A stretch of DNA of 64,000 nt from Vagococcus hydrophili (GCF_011304195.1 NZ_CP049887.1:2914001-2978000); one strand, 5' to 3'; shown: positions 9,629 to 19,331, counted from the first letter of the stretch. A program made the numbers and translations. Notes: generated by a model from the letters alone, not told the origin.

Positions 9629-10693
9629 TTATGAAACAAATAACTTTAATACTAAGAATGAAACTGAGAAAAATAAAAAGATACCAAAAATAATTAAATG
9701 TCTTTTTTTCGTTAATGCTAGATAACCAATATACTCTCGAATAAATGCTGTAGGTAAGTAGTATAATTTGGTTTTAGAGCCCACACCTCTGGCAAAGATC
9801 CCTAGTTTATAAGCCAATTTCCCAGCTCGTAAAATATGGTAATTATTAGAGGCAATCACAATATTTTTTCGATTAAAATTTTTAATACTATCTTTTTGAT
9901 ACGCAATGGCTTCTGAAAACTGTAAATTTTCTTTTGTATTCGTTGATTTCTCTTCTAAATACACATTGCCTAACTGATAGTTCTTTTCTTCAACATAATT
10001 CATCATGGCTCTTGCTTCTGAAACTTTTTCATCCGGACCTTGTCCACCAGACAAAATAATAGTTGGTTGATGGTTCTTTTTGTTTTTTTGTTTGTCAAAC
10101 AGTTTAACTGCTGCGTCAATTCGACTAGCCAGAAGTGGTGTCACTCGTTCTCCGTCTATTAAACCGGCACCTAAAACGATAATATAATCAACTTTCTTTT
10201 GGTGAGGAAAATGATTGTATAAAATAGATGTCATCAGATAGAAGAAAAAGATTGCTACGACATAAAAGAAACTTAAATTGATTAATAAAGATAATGACAC
10301 AATATAAGGATTACTCCCAAAGTATGCCAATAAGAGAATGGCAATTTGAAACCCAATTAAGCCAAATGCAACTAATAACGGTAATAAGTTGCTTAAAGAA
10401 AATCCCTCTCTCTTTAATAACACTCGCTCGTTCCAAAAAAGAGCAATGACTCCTGTAAACATTCCAAAAATCCCGATTAATACTAAGAAAATAAGAATCG
10501 GGGTTGCTATCCAAATTGCTAAACTTTGACTAACTCTTTCTGCTTGAATAATTAACATTAGATATAAAAAGCCTGTTAACATAACAAAAAAGAATCCTGT
10601 CCAAAGACTTGTCGGTCTAAAAAATAGCCAATAAGAAAAACAAATCAGTGGTATGACAACTGAAACAAATAACCATATAAGACTTATACCCAT
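9629..10693 (-). CDS. YdcF/ElyC/SanA-like DUF218 membrane protein
   Basis: The 354-residue protein has about five N-terminal transmembrane segments (residues 1-155), a DUF218 domain and a final helix (about 330-350). The domain begins DYIIVLGAGLIDGERVTPLLASRIDAA and contains TIILSGGQGPDE, SEARAM, EEKSTNTKENLQFS and NNYHILRAGKLA, the usual conserved blocks. Related proteins in E. coli (ElyC, SanA) affect envelope integrity; no reaction is established for this type. The gene is isolated, with a ribosome binding site GGAGGACATGG. Confidence 0.85.
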   Translation of the reverse strand: MGISLIWLFVSVVIPLICFSYWLFFRPTSLWTGFFFVMLTGFLYLMLIIQAERVSQSLAIWIATPILIFLVLIGIFGMFTGVIALFWNERVLLKREGFSLSNLLPLLVAFGLIGFQIAILLLAYFGSNPYIVSLSLLINLSFFYVVAIFFFYLMTSILYNHFPHQKKVDYIIVLGAGLIDGERVTPLLASRIDAAVKLFDKQKNKKNHQPTIILSGGQGPDEKVSEARAMMNYVEEKNYQLGNVYLEEKSTNTKENLQFSEAIAYQKDSIKNFNRKNIVIASNNYHILRAGKLAYKLGIFARGVGSKTKLYYLPTAFIREYIGYLALTKKRHLIIFGIFLFFSVSFLVLKLFVS

Positions 10694-10893
10694 CCATGTC
10701 CTCCTTCAACTATTTTTTAATTACTTTACCTATTTTATCATACTTTAAACATAATTTTCCATTCTAATTGATGGTTTTGACCTAACCATTGTGTCACTTC
10801 TTTCAAAGCTAAAAAGTATGATATTTTTCGTTTTTTTATAAGATACACAATGGAGGTTAAAAAAAAAACCGACAAGTTATGCCAGTCTCACTG

Positions 10894-12309
10894 CTATACA
10901 TCCTGATTTGAATCTGATACTATTCTTCCCTCTTGAAGTTCCACCACTCGTTGACAAGTTAAATTAATAAATTCTTTATCATGAGAAATAATAATCAACA
11001 ACATATTAAATTGGCGCATTTTTTCTATCACAAGACTGACTTCTTTCATGTGCTTTAAGTCCAAACCACTTGTAGGTTCATCCATAATGATAATCTCTTT
11101 TCCTGAAAGAATGGCACTAGCAATCGCTACTCGCTGTTTCTCTCCGCCTGATAAGGTTTGAGGATGTCGATCTAATAAATGGTTTAAATCTAAAATTGTC
11201 ACAACTTCGTCAAAAATTTCCATACGCTTCGCTTTTGCGGTAATCTCTTTTTCTACATTTTCAAAAAACAATTGTAGATTCACATCTTGCATCACTAAAA
11301 AGCTTTTTTTAATTAACTCTTTTGCAGATTGTTCTTTATTATTGTAAATAATTTTCCCTGAGTTTGCTTTCAAAAGACCTGTCAAAATATGAGATAAAGT
11401 TGTTTTTCCTGAACCATTTTCTCCGATAATTCCAGTCACTTCATTTGAATCAAAGTTTAGTTTATCGATTTCTAAATCAGTTGTTTTCTTTTTATAACCG
11501 AACGTGATTTTTTCACATGATAAAATATTATGGTCTGATGACACTACCTCTGATGTTCTACTAATTGATAACTTAGTTTCTTCTAGAGATCTTAAACCTA
11601 AAGCGTTTAACTCAGACAATGATTTCTCTAAAAACTCATCTTTCGTAAAATTTCCCGTAATCTCTCCATCTTTCACCAATATAAAGCGGTCTACCACTGG
11701 CAATAAATAATATAAGCGATGTTCCGCTACCAAAACAGTCTGCTTGTTCTCTTTTAACCACTGAATAGACTCTGTCAGTATCTGAATATTTTTTTCATCT
11801 AAATTACTCGAAGGTTCATCTAGTAAAAATAATTTATGGGCCATCATACAAGCAGAAGCAAAAGCAATCCGTTGCTTTTGACCACCAGATAATTGAAACA
11901 TCGTTCTTGACCAGTATTTTTTCAAATCAAATTTTCCAGAGATTTGATCAACTTGTTCAATCATCTCAGCTCTTTCAAACCCATAATTTTCCATAGAAAA
12001 TGCTAATTCTGAATACACATCATTCATAAAGAATTGTGTTTTAGGATTTTGAAAAACAACGCCGATATTTTTAACAAAAGCATTAAAATTCTCGATTGGA
12101 AGTGTCTGTTTTAACACAACTCCCTCACCCTCTATTTGACCTTCGTAAAGCTCTGGAATCAAACCATTCAACACTCGAATTAAGGATGATTTTCCACTAC
12201 CACTCTCACCACAAATAACCACACATTCACCGTCATTAATTTCTAAATCTAATTCTTTTAGGATATTTTCTTCTTCATAAGATAAAGATACTTTATTTAA
12301 TCGAATCAT
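10894..12309 (-). CDS. ECF transporter ATPase, two fused nucleotide-binding domains
   Basis: The 471-residue protein has two complete ABC domains. Domain 1 has Walker A GESGSGKSS, signature LSGGQKQR and Walker B KLFLLDEPSS. Domain 2 has Walker A GENGSGKTT, signature LSGGEKQR and IIIMDEPTSGLD. The start overlaps the EcfT gene by 17 bases. With EcfT and the S component upstream it forms a dedicated (group I type) energy-coupling factor importer. The substrate is not shown by the sequence. No riboswitch is visible ahead of the operon. Confidence 0.92.
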   Translation of the reverse strand: MIRLNKVSLSYEEENILKELDLEINDGECVVICGESGSGKSSLIRVLNGLIPELYEGQIEGEGVVLKQTLPIENFNAFVKNIGVVFQNPKTQFFMNDVYSELAFSMENYGFERAEMIEQVDQISGKFDLKKYWSRTMFQLSGGQKQRIAFASACMMAHKLFLLDEPSSNLDEKNIQILTESIQWLKENKQTVLVAEHRLYYLLPVVDRFILVKDGEITGNFTKDEFLEKSLSELNALGLRSLEETKLSISRTSEVVSSDHNILSCEKITFGYKKKTTDLEIDKLNFDSNEVTGIIGENGSGKTTLSHILTGLLKANSGKIIYNNKEQSAKELIKKSFLVMQDVNLQLFFENVEKEITAKAKRMEIFDEVVTILDLNHLLDRHPQTLSGGEKQRVAIASAILSGKEIIIMDEPTSGLDLKHMKEVSLVIEKMRQFNMLLIIISHDKEFINLTCQRVVELQEGRIVSDSNQDV

Positions 12310-13003
12310 TAAGCAACCATCCTCCTACAAAAAATATAATCAAGCATAGAAACAAAATCACGTCTTGCATTTTGAATTTCACTTCATAAATACTAGAGGA
12401 TTTTTCTTCATTTCCTAAACCTCGTACCAGAGCTGCTGCAGATAATTCAACTGAAGTAGCCTCGACTGACATTAAGATAGGTACTATAATGTATTCCAAT
12501 GTTAACAATGGTTGCTTAATCAAATCCACAAAATTTATACCAATCCCTCTAAATTTCATAGCTAAACGAATTTGTTTAAAATCTTGAATTAAGACTGGAA
12601 AAAACCGGCAAACCACCGAAAATGGTACAATGATAAATTTTGGAACTCTCATTTTTTTCATGGCAGCAATCCATTCACTCATTTTTGTTTGATTAATCGC
12701 AAAGGCAGCTGCCATAACAGGTGGCAGTAGTAAACGATTTGCTACTAAAAAAAAGGATAAAAAAGCTGATACTGCTCCAGTAATTTCTTGAAAGAAAAGA
12801 ATATCAATCACCATAATGACATAATAACAACTAGTTAAAATCAAGCCTTTTTTCCAAGCGCCATTGATAATGAGAAGGAAACACAGCATTAACACAAACA
12901 CTGTTTCTGTTAACCAGTTCACTCGAAGCATCAAAAGTAAACTAGCCGATAAAACGACAGCTAGTTTACTTCTCGGATCAAATGAAAGATATTCTTTCTT
13001 CAT
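12293..13003 (-). CDS. ECF transporter transmembrane (T) component
   Basis: The 236-residue membrane protein begins YLSFDPRSKLAVVLSASLLL and has the EcfT coupling helices AMKFRGIGI and SAAALVRGLGNEEKSS, which contain the Ala-Arg-Gly type motifs that contact the ATPases. It is sandwiched between the S component (one-base overlap with its stop) and the ATPase (17-base overlap). It would couple ATP hydrolysis to toppling of the S component. Confidence 0.9.
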   Translation of the reverse strand: MKKEYLSFDPRSKLAVVLSASLLLMLRVNWLTETVFVLMLCFLLIINGAWKKGLILTSCYYVIMVIDILFFQEITGAVSAFLSFFLVANRLLLPPVMAAAFAINQTKMSEWIAAMKKMRVPKFIIVPFSVVCRFFPVLIQDFKQIRLAMKFRGIGINFVDLIKQPLLTLEYIIVPILMSVEATSVELSAAALVRGLGNEEKSSSIYEVKFKMQDVILFLCLIIFFVGGWLLNDSIK

Positions 13004-13602
13004 TATTTACTTCCTTTTCTAACTTTCTTAGCAAAATGCTTTTGATAAATTTTCTGACCTAAATACAGCCCTGCTAAACTACCAACAATGACAAATCCCA
13101 TTGAAACAAAAAAAGAAATTGTTGTGATTGGTGCAAACACACTATTCACATAACTCATATCTTTTCCTCTATTTAGTAAAGAGGTTGTATAGGCTTCTTT
13201 CATGAACCATAAAGGTAAAATAGGACCTGTCAAACCAAAACTAAAAATAATATAGCTTAAAGGCACTTTAATTGTTTCTTTTATCTTTGTTTTATTTTGA
13301 ACGATATCAGCTAGTAACGGGAAAATAATACTTGGTAAAAATGCTAACGGAAAATAGCCAAATATCAAGAAGAACAATCCCATCACTGAACCAACAATCG
13401 TTATCGCTCCAAATTTAGGAATTTTATTAATTACCATTAAATACACAACACCAGCAAACACGGCAGATAGGCCTGGAATTAACAATGTATTAAATATTGG
13501 AACCGTAAATCTTAGTAAAAATGTTGCGATAGAGACAACAAAAAAATAAACAGTGGCATAAACCCCTGATGATATCAAATCTTGAACTTTTAAACCTTTC
13601 AT
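13003..13602 (-). CDS. ECF transporter S component, MptD (Trep_Strep) family
   Basis: The 199-residue protein has about five to six transmembrane segments and begins KVQDLISSGVYATVYFFVVS. I recognise this as the Trep_Strep/MptD family of putative ECF substrate-binding proteins; their ligand is unknown to me. It is the first gene of a three-gene operon (S, T, fused A-A), with start codon behind AAAGGGGTTT. Confidence 0.8.
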   Translation of the reverse strand: MKGLKVQDLISSGVYATVYFFVVSIATFLLRFTVPIFNTLLIPGLSAVFAGVVYLMVINKIPKFGAITIVGSVMGLFFLIFGYFPLAFLPSIIFPLLADIVQNKTKIKETIKVPLSYIIFSFGLTGPILPLWFMKEAYTTSLLNRGKDMSYVNSVFAPITTISFFVSMGFVIVGSLAGLYLGQKIYQKHFAKKVRKGSK

Positions 13603-14167
13603 ACATAAACCCCTTTAATCATAATCTTTTTTCGTCGTGTTAAATGACTCACATATTATAGCATACTTAATTGAGAACTAGAATCAATAAGAATGTAAAA
13701 AGAAAAAAAGGATTGAGACAAAAGCCTCAATCCTTTTCATACGTTTAGAGAACTGCATGCACTCTAAATATTTAACTATTCGTATTTATTGTACTAGACT
13801 TACCTAAATAAGTCATCATTTTATTTTGAATTTGTAAATAAAAAGGGGGAAAAGTAACAAAATTCGGTGTTTTGTTACTTTTTTCACTTTACCAGTCACT
13901 ATTCATTGAATTATTCGGCTAAAGAATAACTAATAAATTATCACTTAAGTAATAAATATCAAGCGAATACATTTATCATTATATGATCAATTATTAATTA
14001 TTACTAGTTTTTTTTGTATTTTTATTTAAAAATTTTGGATATTTTAAAAATTATTAATTTCTTAACTACTTAAAATAACGAAATAAACTTAAAACACCAT
14101 CGTTTTTTCTCAAAAAATATGTTTTAATGTGTGTAGTTTATTTTTTTTACAGTTAAGGAGGGGTTAT
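13603..14167. other. Intergenic region with two orphan terminator hairpins
   Basis: No gene is convincing in these 565 bases. One hairpin (arms AAGGATTGAG 13709-13718 and CTCAATCCTT 13726-13735) has its T run on the minus strand. A second (arms AAAGTAACAAAA 13851-13862 and TTTTGTTACTTT 13870-13881, loop TTCGGTG) is followed by T on the plus strand. Neither has a gene in front of it, so a small RNA or a decayed gene is possible. Confidence 0.5.
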
Positions 14168-14356
14168 ATGTCATTCAAGCGTTTCTTTCAATTATTTGTC
14201 TTTTATGTTCTCTCAATCTTAATTCCTTTGTTTATTATTAAACAATTTAATATAAGTAATTTCTGGTTGAGTGCTAGCATCATTATCATTTTAGGTTATA
14301 TCATTTTAACTTTACCATTGACACTTTTAACAATTAAAAAAAATACGAAATCATGA
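14168..14356 (+). CDS. Small two-helix membrane protein
   Basis: The ATG at 14168 follows a strong AAGGAGGGG site, which makes it a better start than the upstream codon at 14129. The 62-residue product has two hydrophobic helices (about residues 7-23 and 30-53) around IKQFNISNFW and a basic end KKNTKS. I do not recognise the family. It is monocistronic with its own terminator. Its size and topology are like bacteriocin immunity or holin-like proteins, but nothing nearby supports either role. Confidence 0.55.
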   Translation: MSFKRFFQLFVFYVLSILIPLFIIKQFNISNFWLSASIIIILGYIILTLPLTLLTIKKNTKS

Positions 14357-14385
14357 CAAATTCACATGATTTCGTATTTTCTTTT
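14341..14385. terminator. Bidirectional terminator
   Basis: Perfect 15-base arms AAATACGAAATCATG (14341-14355) and CATGATTTCGTATTT (14365-14379) include the last codons of the small membrane protein. Confidence 0.85.
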
Positions 14386-14438
14386 TAATTCTTGAAGCTA
14401 AACGCTTTAGTTATAACCTCTATTTAACGGTATAACCT

Positions 14439-17400
14439 CTAGGCTGCTTTATCGCTTTTTTTCTTTCTGAAGTAATAAACGCCAGTTGCGCCTAACAATC
14501 CGATTCCGATTAAACCGAAGTTTTCAACGGCTTCCCCTGTTTGTGGGAAGTATTTTTTACCTGTTGTTGACGTTCCATTCCCACTAGAATTGTTTCCTCC
14601 AGTTGTACCTGGATTTGTTCCTGTTTTAACTAAAGCTTTATGAGTATCGGCTAGTGACTTACTTGCTTGAGTAATTTGTTCTCTCGTCACTTCTTCTGTT
14701 ACTTTTTCAGCACGAGCTAGTAAATCTTTCGCTTCTTTTAATGATTTTTCAAAAATAGTCCATGTCGCTTTAGTAAAGTCTGATTCTTTTAACTGACTGT
14801 ATTCAGCAACTAACTCTTTTAATTCTTTAATTGAAACTAAGTCTTTGCTCGCTTGATCAAGTTGTTTATTAGCTGCTTCAGCACGTTTCTCGTCTTTAGC
14901 CTCTAACTCTTTTTGAGATTTGGCTAATTCTTTTTCAAATTTCGCCCAACTATGTGCTGTGTAATCTTCTTTTTTGAAGGAAGCTATTTTTTTCTTCAAT
15001 TTATCTTGTTCTTTCGTTTCAACTTTACCTTCTACTGGTTTTAGATCTTTCATTGCTTTTGTTAAGCTGTCATTCGCTGCTTTTGCACGTGTTTCGTCTT
15101 TAACTGCTAATTCTTTCTTAGCATTTGCTAATTCTTTAGAGAAGTCTTTCCATGAGCTTTCTGTATAGTCTGCTTCATTTAATTTCTCTGCTTTAGCAAT
15201 CGTTGCTGCTAATTCTTTTTGATTTTTATCATTTGTTACTTCGACTGGTTTCAAGTCGTTCATTGCTTTTGTTAAGCTGTCATTCGCTGCTTTTGCACGT
15301 GTTTCGTCTTTAGCTGCTAATTCTTTCTTAGCATTTGCTAATTCTTTAGAGAAGTCTTTCCATGAGCTTTCTGTATAGTCTGCTTCATTTAATTTCTCTG
15401 CTTTAGCAATCGTTGCTGCTAATTTTTCTTGTTCAACAGTGCTAACCTCAGCACGTTTTTCAGAAATAATACGTGTAAATGGTAATTCTTCTTTATATCC
15501 AGCTAAATCTTTGTCTGATAATTTAGTTAAGTAACTCATAAAGACTTCATCCATTGATGGCCCTTGCTCTGCCGCTTTTCCAGCTAACATCGTGTAGCCA
15601 TCGCCACCGGCTGCTAAGAAGTCATTAGTTACCATGTTGTAAGTCACTTTATCACTTCTTGGTACGTCTACAAATTTACCAGATTTATCTTTAATTTGAA
15701 TGCTTGTAACACGTTTTCCTGGCACATTTTCTTCAGGTTTTGCCCCATCTAAATTAGAGTCATATTTGACTTTAATCGAATCTGAAACTTGTAAGAAACC
15801 ACCGTTAGCGCCAAGTTTTGGTAGTCCATTTTCATCCATAATTACTTTACCATCTTTATCAGTTGCATGGATTGAGCGTAATGAATGTTCAAACATCGCG
15901 TAGACTTCGTTACCTGTTACTTTAATTTGAGAGACTGTGTTACCAAACGGCATAACGCCTACAATATTCCCTTTTGTCACCACTCCTGGTTCAATTGATT
16001 GACGAATTCCGCCACCATTCATAATGGCAAAATCAGACGACTCTTTAAAGCCATCTTTACCGTAAGCAAGTAATGAATCACCAATTAAGTTACCTAAGTT
16101 TGTTTCACGGCTTCTTGCATTTTCTCTTTCACCATTAAACATAATTTTATTGTCTTCTAAAACCACACCTGACATCTCTTTGTCAAAGTTCGCTTTCGCT
16201 GCTGTAACAATTGCTTCAACTTTAGGATCTGGTGTTAAGTCTTTTAATTCTGAGAATGGATGTAAAACAGCTTTTAATTCTGGTTTTTCACCTTCATAAT
16301 TCCCTGTCATCATTCCCACATTATTTAAATGATTTCCGGTTTGACCAATCAACACGTTATCTGCTTTAATTCCTTCTGGTAAAGCAGTGTGTGAATGACC
16401 ATCTGCAATAAAGATTTTCTTATTCGGGAAGTTTTTAGCTAATTCAGTTGCTAAATGTTTACTTGTTTCATCTTCCACAGTTGTTTCATCAATACCTAAA
16501 TGAGTCATAAAGACAAAGTAATCAGCCTTATCACCAATTTCATTCATCATTTTAATTGCAGTTGGTGCTGGTTTTTCAAATTTTACTTTTGCCACATTGT
16601 TTGGATGAGTTTTTACTGTTGTTTCTGGTGTTGTTAATCCAATTAAGGCAAAGTTTTGTTTCTTACCATTCACTTCTTTTGTCACAATTGTATAAGGATC
16701 AAAAGGTCTTGAACCATCTTTATACAAAACGTTCGCTGAGACAATTGGGAAGTTTAAATCTTTTTTATACTGCAATGCTGTCTCTAAACCAAAATCAAAC
16801 TCATGGTTTCCAAGAGTCATAGCATCATATCCCACTTCGTTCATGGCTTTCACCATGTCTGCACCCTTAGTATAGTTAGAGATTGGTAAACCTTGCATCG
16901 CATCTCCTGCATCCACTAAAAGGGTTGGTTTTTCATGGTCTTTAAATGTTTTCACACGACCTAAACCAATCGATGGACTATATTTATCTTCCATATATTC
17001 CATACGACCATGCATATCATTTGTGTGCATGATTTTTACAGAGCTTTTTTCACCCATGTACTCATCTGGAATCAGACCTTGTTCATGTAGTTTAATCGCG
17101 TTTAATTTTCTAACATTCGGTGTACGTCCATCTGCAGAAGGCATAATTTCGAAACCTGGTGTGCCTTTTTTAACTTGATCAATCACATATTTGCTAGCTG
17201 GGTGATTTAAATCTGCTCCAATAATTTCGAAGTTTTCTTCTAATTCTTCTTTTGGATCAATGACTTGTTTTTTCTCAATGTATTCAACAATTTTACCTCT
17301 TAAAGTTGCTGGATCTGACTCATAATAAGGTTCAGGATTAACCAAACCATCTTTTGCCATCCCTTCAAAACGATAATTGTTCATTGCAATTTTAAAGACT

Positions 17401-19091
17401 TGATCATCTGTAACTGGTTTACCTTCAAAAGTTAAGTCTTCAATACGTGAACCAACCTCTTTTGAGATATTGATTTTGTATTTAACGCCTGAAACCATGT
17501 CATAGTTATAAACACGAATTTTCTCGTTAAAGCCAATCGTTACGTCACCTGGTTCATATTGTTGGTAATATGCCCCTTGTTTTTCTAAATATTTTTTAAG
17601 TTGTGCCCCAGTCATTTCAGTTCCAACTAATGTGTTTGGGTATTTGTAAATGTTAAAAATATCTGAAAATTTAATCGGCCCTTTATCTAATTTGCTGTCG
17701 GCTTTAAATAAAGCTGCCGATCCTAATTGCGCCCCTGCTACTTCCATTTGAACATTGTTGATTAAAGAAATCATCGCTGTTGGTTGTAGTTGTGCTTCTG
17801 GAATACCAGGAACACGTTGTTCAGGTAAGAAACTGTCTTTGGCTTCCCCTATGACGCCATTAACATGTTGTTGTGTTTTTTCATGTGCTTCTTTAGTCGC
17901 CGCTCTAACTGCTTCGTCACCTTGAACGCCTTTAACTGAAATCGTCGTTGGTGTTGAGTCAACCACATTCCATTTATCATTTTCATCTTGTTCTAAATCT
18001 AAATCAATTTTAACCACGCCAGAACCTGTATCTTTAACAGCAGCTACTGGTTTTTCGGCTCCAGTGTTATCTGCAATTTTTTCTGCATACTCACGGTGAT
18101 CATGTCCTAAAACAAAAGCATCTATTTCAGGAACTTCTTTAATCACGTTACGTGCCGCTGCAGCTGGATCGCTATTATCTAATCCGGCATGAATTGACGC
18201 AATAATCACATCTGGTTTTTCTGTTTCTTGTAAAATCTTCACTTGTTTTTTTGCTTCTTCATTTAAAGGTTTAAAGTCTAAATGTTTTACTTTATCCCCA
18301 TCCCACATTGCCACGTGAGGAATTGTCATACCAATAATACCCACTTTAACGCCGTCGACCATTTTAACTTCTGTTGCTTTGACAAAATTTGTATCTGTTC
18401 CTTTTAAATAAGTATTCGCTGAAAGAAGTGGAAAATTCGCATCTTTCTCAACTTTTTTAATTAAATCAGTTCCAAAATTAAACTCATGGTTTCCTAACGC
18501 CATTGCGTCATAGCCAATCGTATTCATTGCAGCAATGACTGGATGTGTCACACCTTGTAATTCAGCTTTTGAACTGTATAAATCATCTGTTAAAAGTGTT
18601 CCTTGTAAGTTGTCTCCTGCATCCACTAAAATATTATTTGGATTTTTAGCACGTTCACTTTTAACAACTGTTGAAATTTTAGCAAATCCTAAATCAGCCT
18701 CTTTATCGTCTTCATAAGACCAATCCCAAACATTCCCATGAACGTCTGATGTTCCTAAAATTGTTAATTTTTTCTTTTCAGTTGCTTTCGTTTCTTTAAC
18801 ATCTTTTACTTCTTTTTTAACTTCTTCGTTCGGAATTACCGAACTTTCTACTATTTTTTCTTTTTTAGTTTCAGAAATCACTGTTTCTTGTTTTTCTGAA
18901 CTTTCTACTATACCTTTTACTTCTTCAGTTGAACTAGTTGTCGCCTCATCTTGATTTTGAGTAACGCTTTCAATTGTCTCGTTAATCGTTTGTGTTTCTG
19001 CTAAAGCTGTAATTGTTGGACTAAATGTTCCTAATAATAACAGTGCTAGCATGGCTAAATTCAACTTCTTAAACCATTTCTTCTCTTCCAA
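14439..19091 (-). CDS. Wall-anchored double 5'-nucleotidase / cyclic phosphodiesterase with FIVAR repeats
   Basis: The TTG at 19089-19091 is the preferred start because GGGAGG lies just upstream, giving 1550 residues. A signal peptide ends near ALA at about residue 35. Two complete nucleotidase modules follow. The first has TILGTSDVHGN, GNHEFNFG and GHDH; the second has KIMHTNDMHGR, GNHEFDFG and DGHSH. Each has a 5'-nucleotidase C-terminal domain, with NGGGIRQ in the second. Four FIVAR-like helical repeats and the sorting signal FPQTGE, a hydrophobic span and KKK end the protein. Such enzymes release nucleosides and phosphate from extracellular nucleotides at the cell wall, and may blunt host ATP signals. 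CodY-like boxes lie upstream. Confidence 0.9.
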   Translation of the reverse strand: MEEKKWFKKLNLAMLALLLLGTFSPTITALAETQTINETIESVTQNQDEATTSSTEEVKGIVESSEKQETVISETKKEKIVESSVIPNEEVKKEVKDVKETKATEKKKLTILGTSDVHGNVWDWSYEDDKEADLGFAKISTVVKSERAKNPNNILVDAGDNLQGTLLTDDLYSSKAELQGVTHPVIAAMNTIGYDAMALGNHEFNFGTDLIKKVEKDANFPLLSANTYLKGTDTNFVKATEVKMVDGVKVGIIGMTIPHVAMWDGDKVKHLDFKPLNEEAKKQVKILQETEKPDVIIASIHAGLDNSDPAAAARNVIKEVPEIDAFVLGHDHREYAEKIADNTGAEKPVAAVKDTGSGVVKIDLDLEQDENDKWNVVDSTPTTISVKGVQGDEAVRAATKEAHEKTQQHVNGVIGEAKDSFLPEQRVPGIPEAQLQPTAMISLINNVQMEVAGAQLGSAALFKADSKLDKGPIKFSDIFNIYKYPNTLVGTEMTGAQLKKYLEKQGAYYQQYEPGDVTIGFNEKIRVYNYDMVSGVKYKINISKEVGSRIEDLTFEGKPVTDDQVFKIAMNNYRFEGMAKDGLVNPEPYYESDPATLRGKIVEYIEKKQVIDPKEELEENFEIIGADLNHPASKYVIDQVKKGTPGFEIMPSADGRTPNVRKLNAIKLHEQGLIPDEYMGEKSSVKIMHTNDMHGRMEYMEDKYSPSIGLGRVKTFKDHEKPTLLVDAGDAMQGLPISNYTKGADMVKAMNEVGYDAMTLGNHEFDFGLETALQYKKDLNFPIVSANVLYKDGSRPFDPYTIVTKEVNGKKQNFALIGLTTPETTVKTHPNNVAKVKFEKPAPTAIKMMNEIGDKADYFVFMTHLGIDETTVEDETSKHLATELAKNFPNKKIFIADGHSHTALPEGIKADNVLIGQTGNHLNNVGMMTGNYEGEKPELKAVLHPFSELKDLTPDPKVEAIVTAAKANFDKEMSGVVLEDNKIMFNGERENARSRETNLGNLIGDSLLAYGKDGFKESSDFAIMNGGGIRQSIEPGVVTKGNIVGVMPFGNTVSQIKVTGNEVYAMFEHSLRSIHATDKDGKVIMDENGLPKLGANGGFLQVSDSIKVKYDSNLDGAKPEENVPGKRVTSIQIKDKSGKFVDVPRSDKVTYNMVTNDFLAAGGDGYTMLAGKAAEQGPSMDEVFMSYLTKLSDKDLAGYKEELPFTRIISEKRAEVSTVEQEKLAATIAKAEKLNEADYTESSWKDFSKELANAKKELAAKDETRAKAANDSLTKAMNDLKPVEVTNDKNQKELAATIAKAEKLNEADYTESSWKDFSKELANAKKELAVKDETRAKAANDSLTKAMKDLKPVEGKVETKEQDKLKKKIASFKKEDYTAHSWAKFEKELAKSQKELEAKDEKRAEAANKQLDQASKDLVSIKELKELVAEYSQLKESDFTKATWTIFEKSLKEAKDLLARAEKVTEEVTREQITQASKSLADTHKALVKTGTNPGTTGGNNSSGNGTSTTGKKYFPQTGEAVENFGLIGIGLLGATGVYYFRKKKSDKAA
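15050..15424 (-). repeat. Two near-identical 165-base direct repeats inside the nucleotidase gene
   Basis: Bases 15050-15214 and 15260-15424, with a 210-base period, encode almost identical FIVAR modules (AATIAKAEKLNEADYTESSW onward, ending SLTKAM). Only a few positions differ. Two more diverged copies lie at 14640-15000. The identity suggests recent duplication. Confidence 0.9.
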
Positions 19092-19243
19092 AAAACTTCC
19101 TCCCAAAAATAATATTTTTTATTCTACTAAAAAACATATACCACTTCCCCAATTTAAAGTAATAACAACTTTTATTGTATCAAAATATCAAAAAAATACC
19201 ACAGTATTACGTAAATTTTATGTATTGAAAGTGTAAAATGTTC

Positions 19244-19278
19244 GGTTTTCTGAAAATTAGATATAATTTCTGAAAAAT
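19244..19278 (-). promoter_or_regulatory. Two tandem CodY-like boxes
   Basis: GGTTTTCTGAAAATT (19244-19258) matches 13 of 15 bases of the CodY consensus AATTTTCWGAAAATT, and TAATTTCTGAAAAAT (19264-19278) matches 12 of 15. They lie about 155-190 bases upstream of the nucleotidase start. Confidence 0.45.
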
Positions 19279-19292
19279 GATTTAGGTTTTCT

Positions 19293-19331
19293 CCAGTTGT
19301 TCAGAGATAAACGCTTTTTCACCACTCTATT
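19293..19331 (-). repeat. Dispersed 40-base intergenic repeat, copy A
   Basis: CCAGTTGTTCAGAGATAAAC (19293-19312) then GCTTTTTCACCACTCTATT matches copies at 43894-43933 and 47679-47718. All three lie just downstream of the stop codon of a minus-strand gene. Confidence 0.7.

Noticed and set aside
10738-10850. Minus-strand frame ending LKEVTQWLGQNHQLEWKIMF just upstream of the YdcF-like gene
   Set aside because: It looks protein-like and may be a gene remnant, but there is no ribosome binding site, start or recognisable family, so it is not called.
13800-13850. Short minus-strand ORF MMTYLGKSSTINTNS
   Set aside because: Only 15 codons, no ribosome binding site; kept only as part of the orphan-terminator note.
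13894-13908. AGTCACTATTCATT, resembling half of the ornithine operator
   Set aside because: The left half-site is missing and no related gene is near; probably chance.
15700-15903. Plus-strand frames inside the nucleotidase gene (also near 14974, 16556 and 18535)
   Set aside because: They are shadows of the long minus-strand coding region with no ribosome binding sites.
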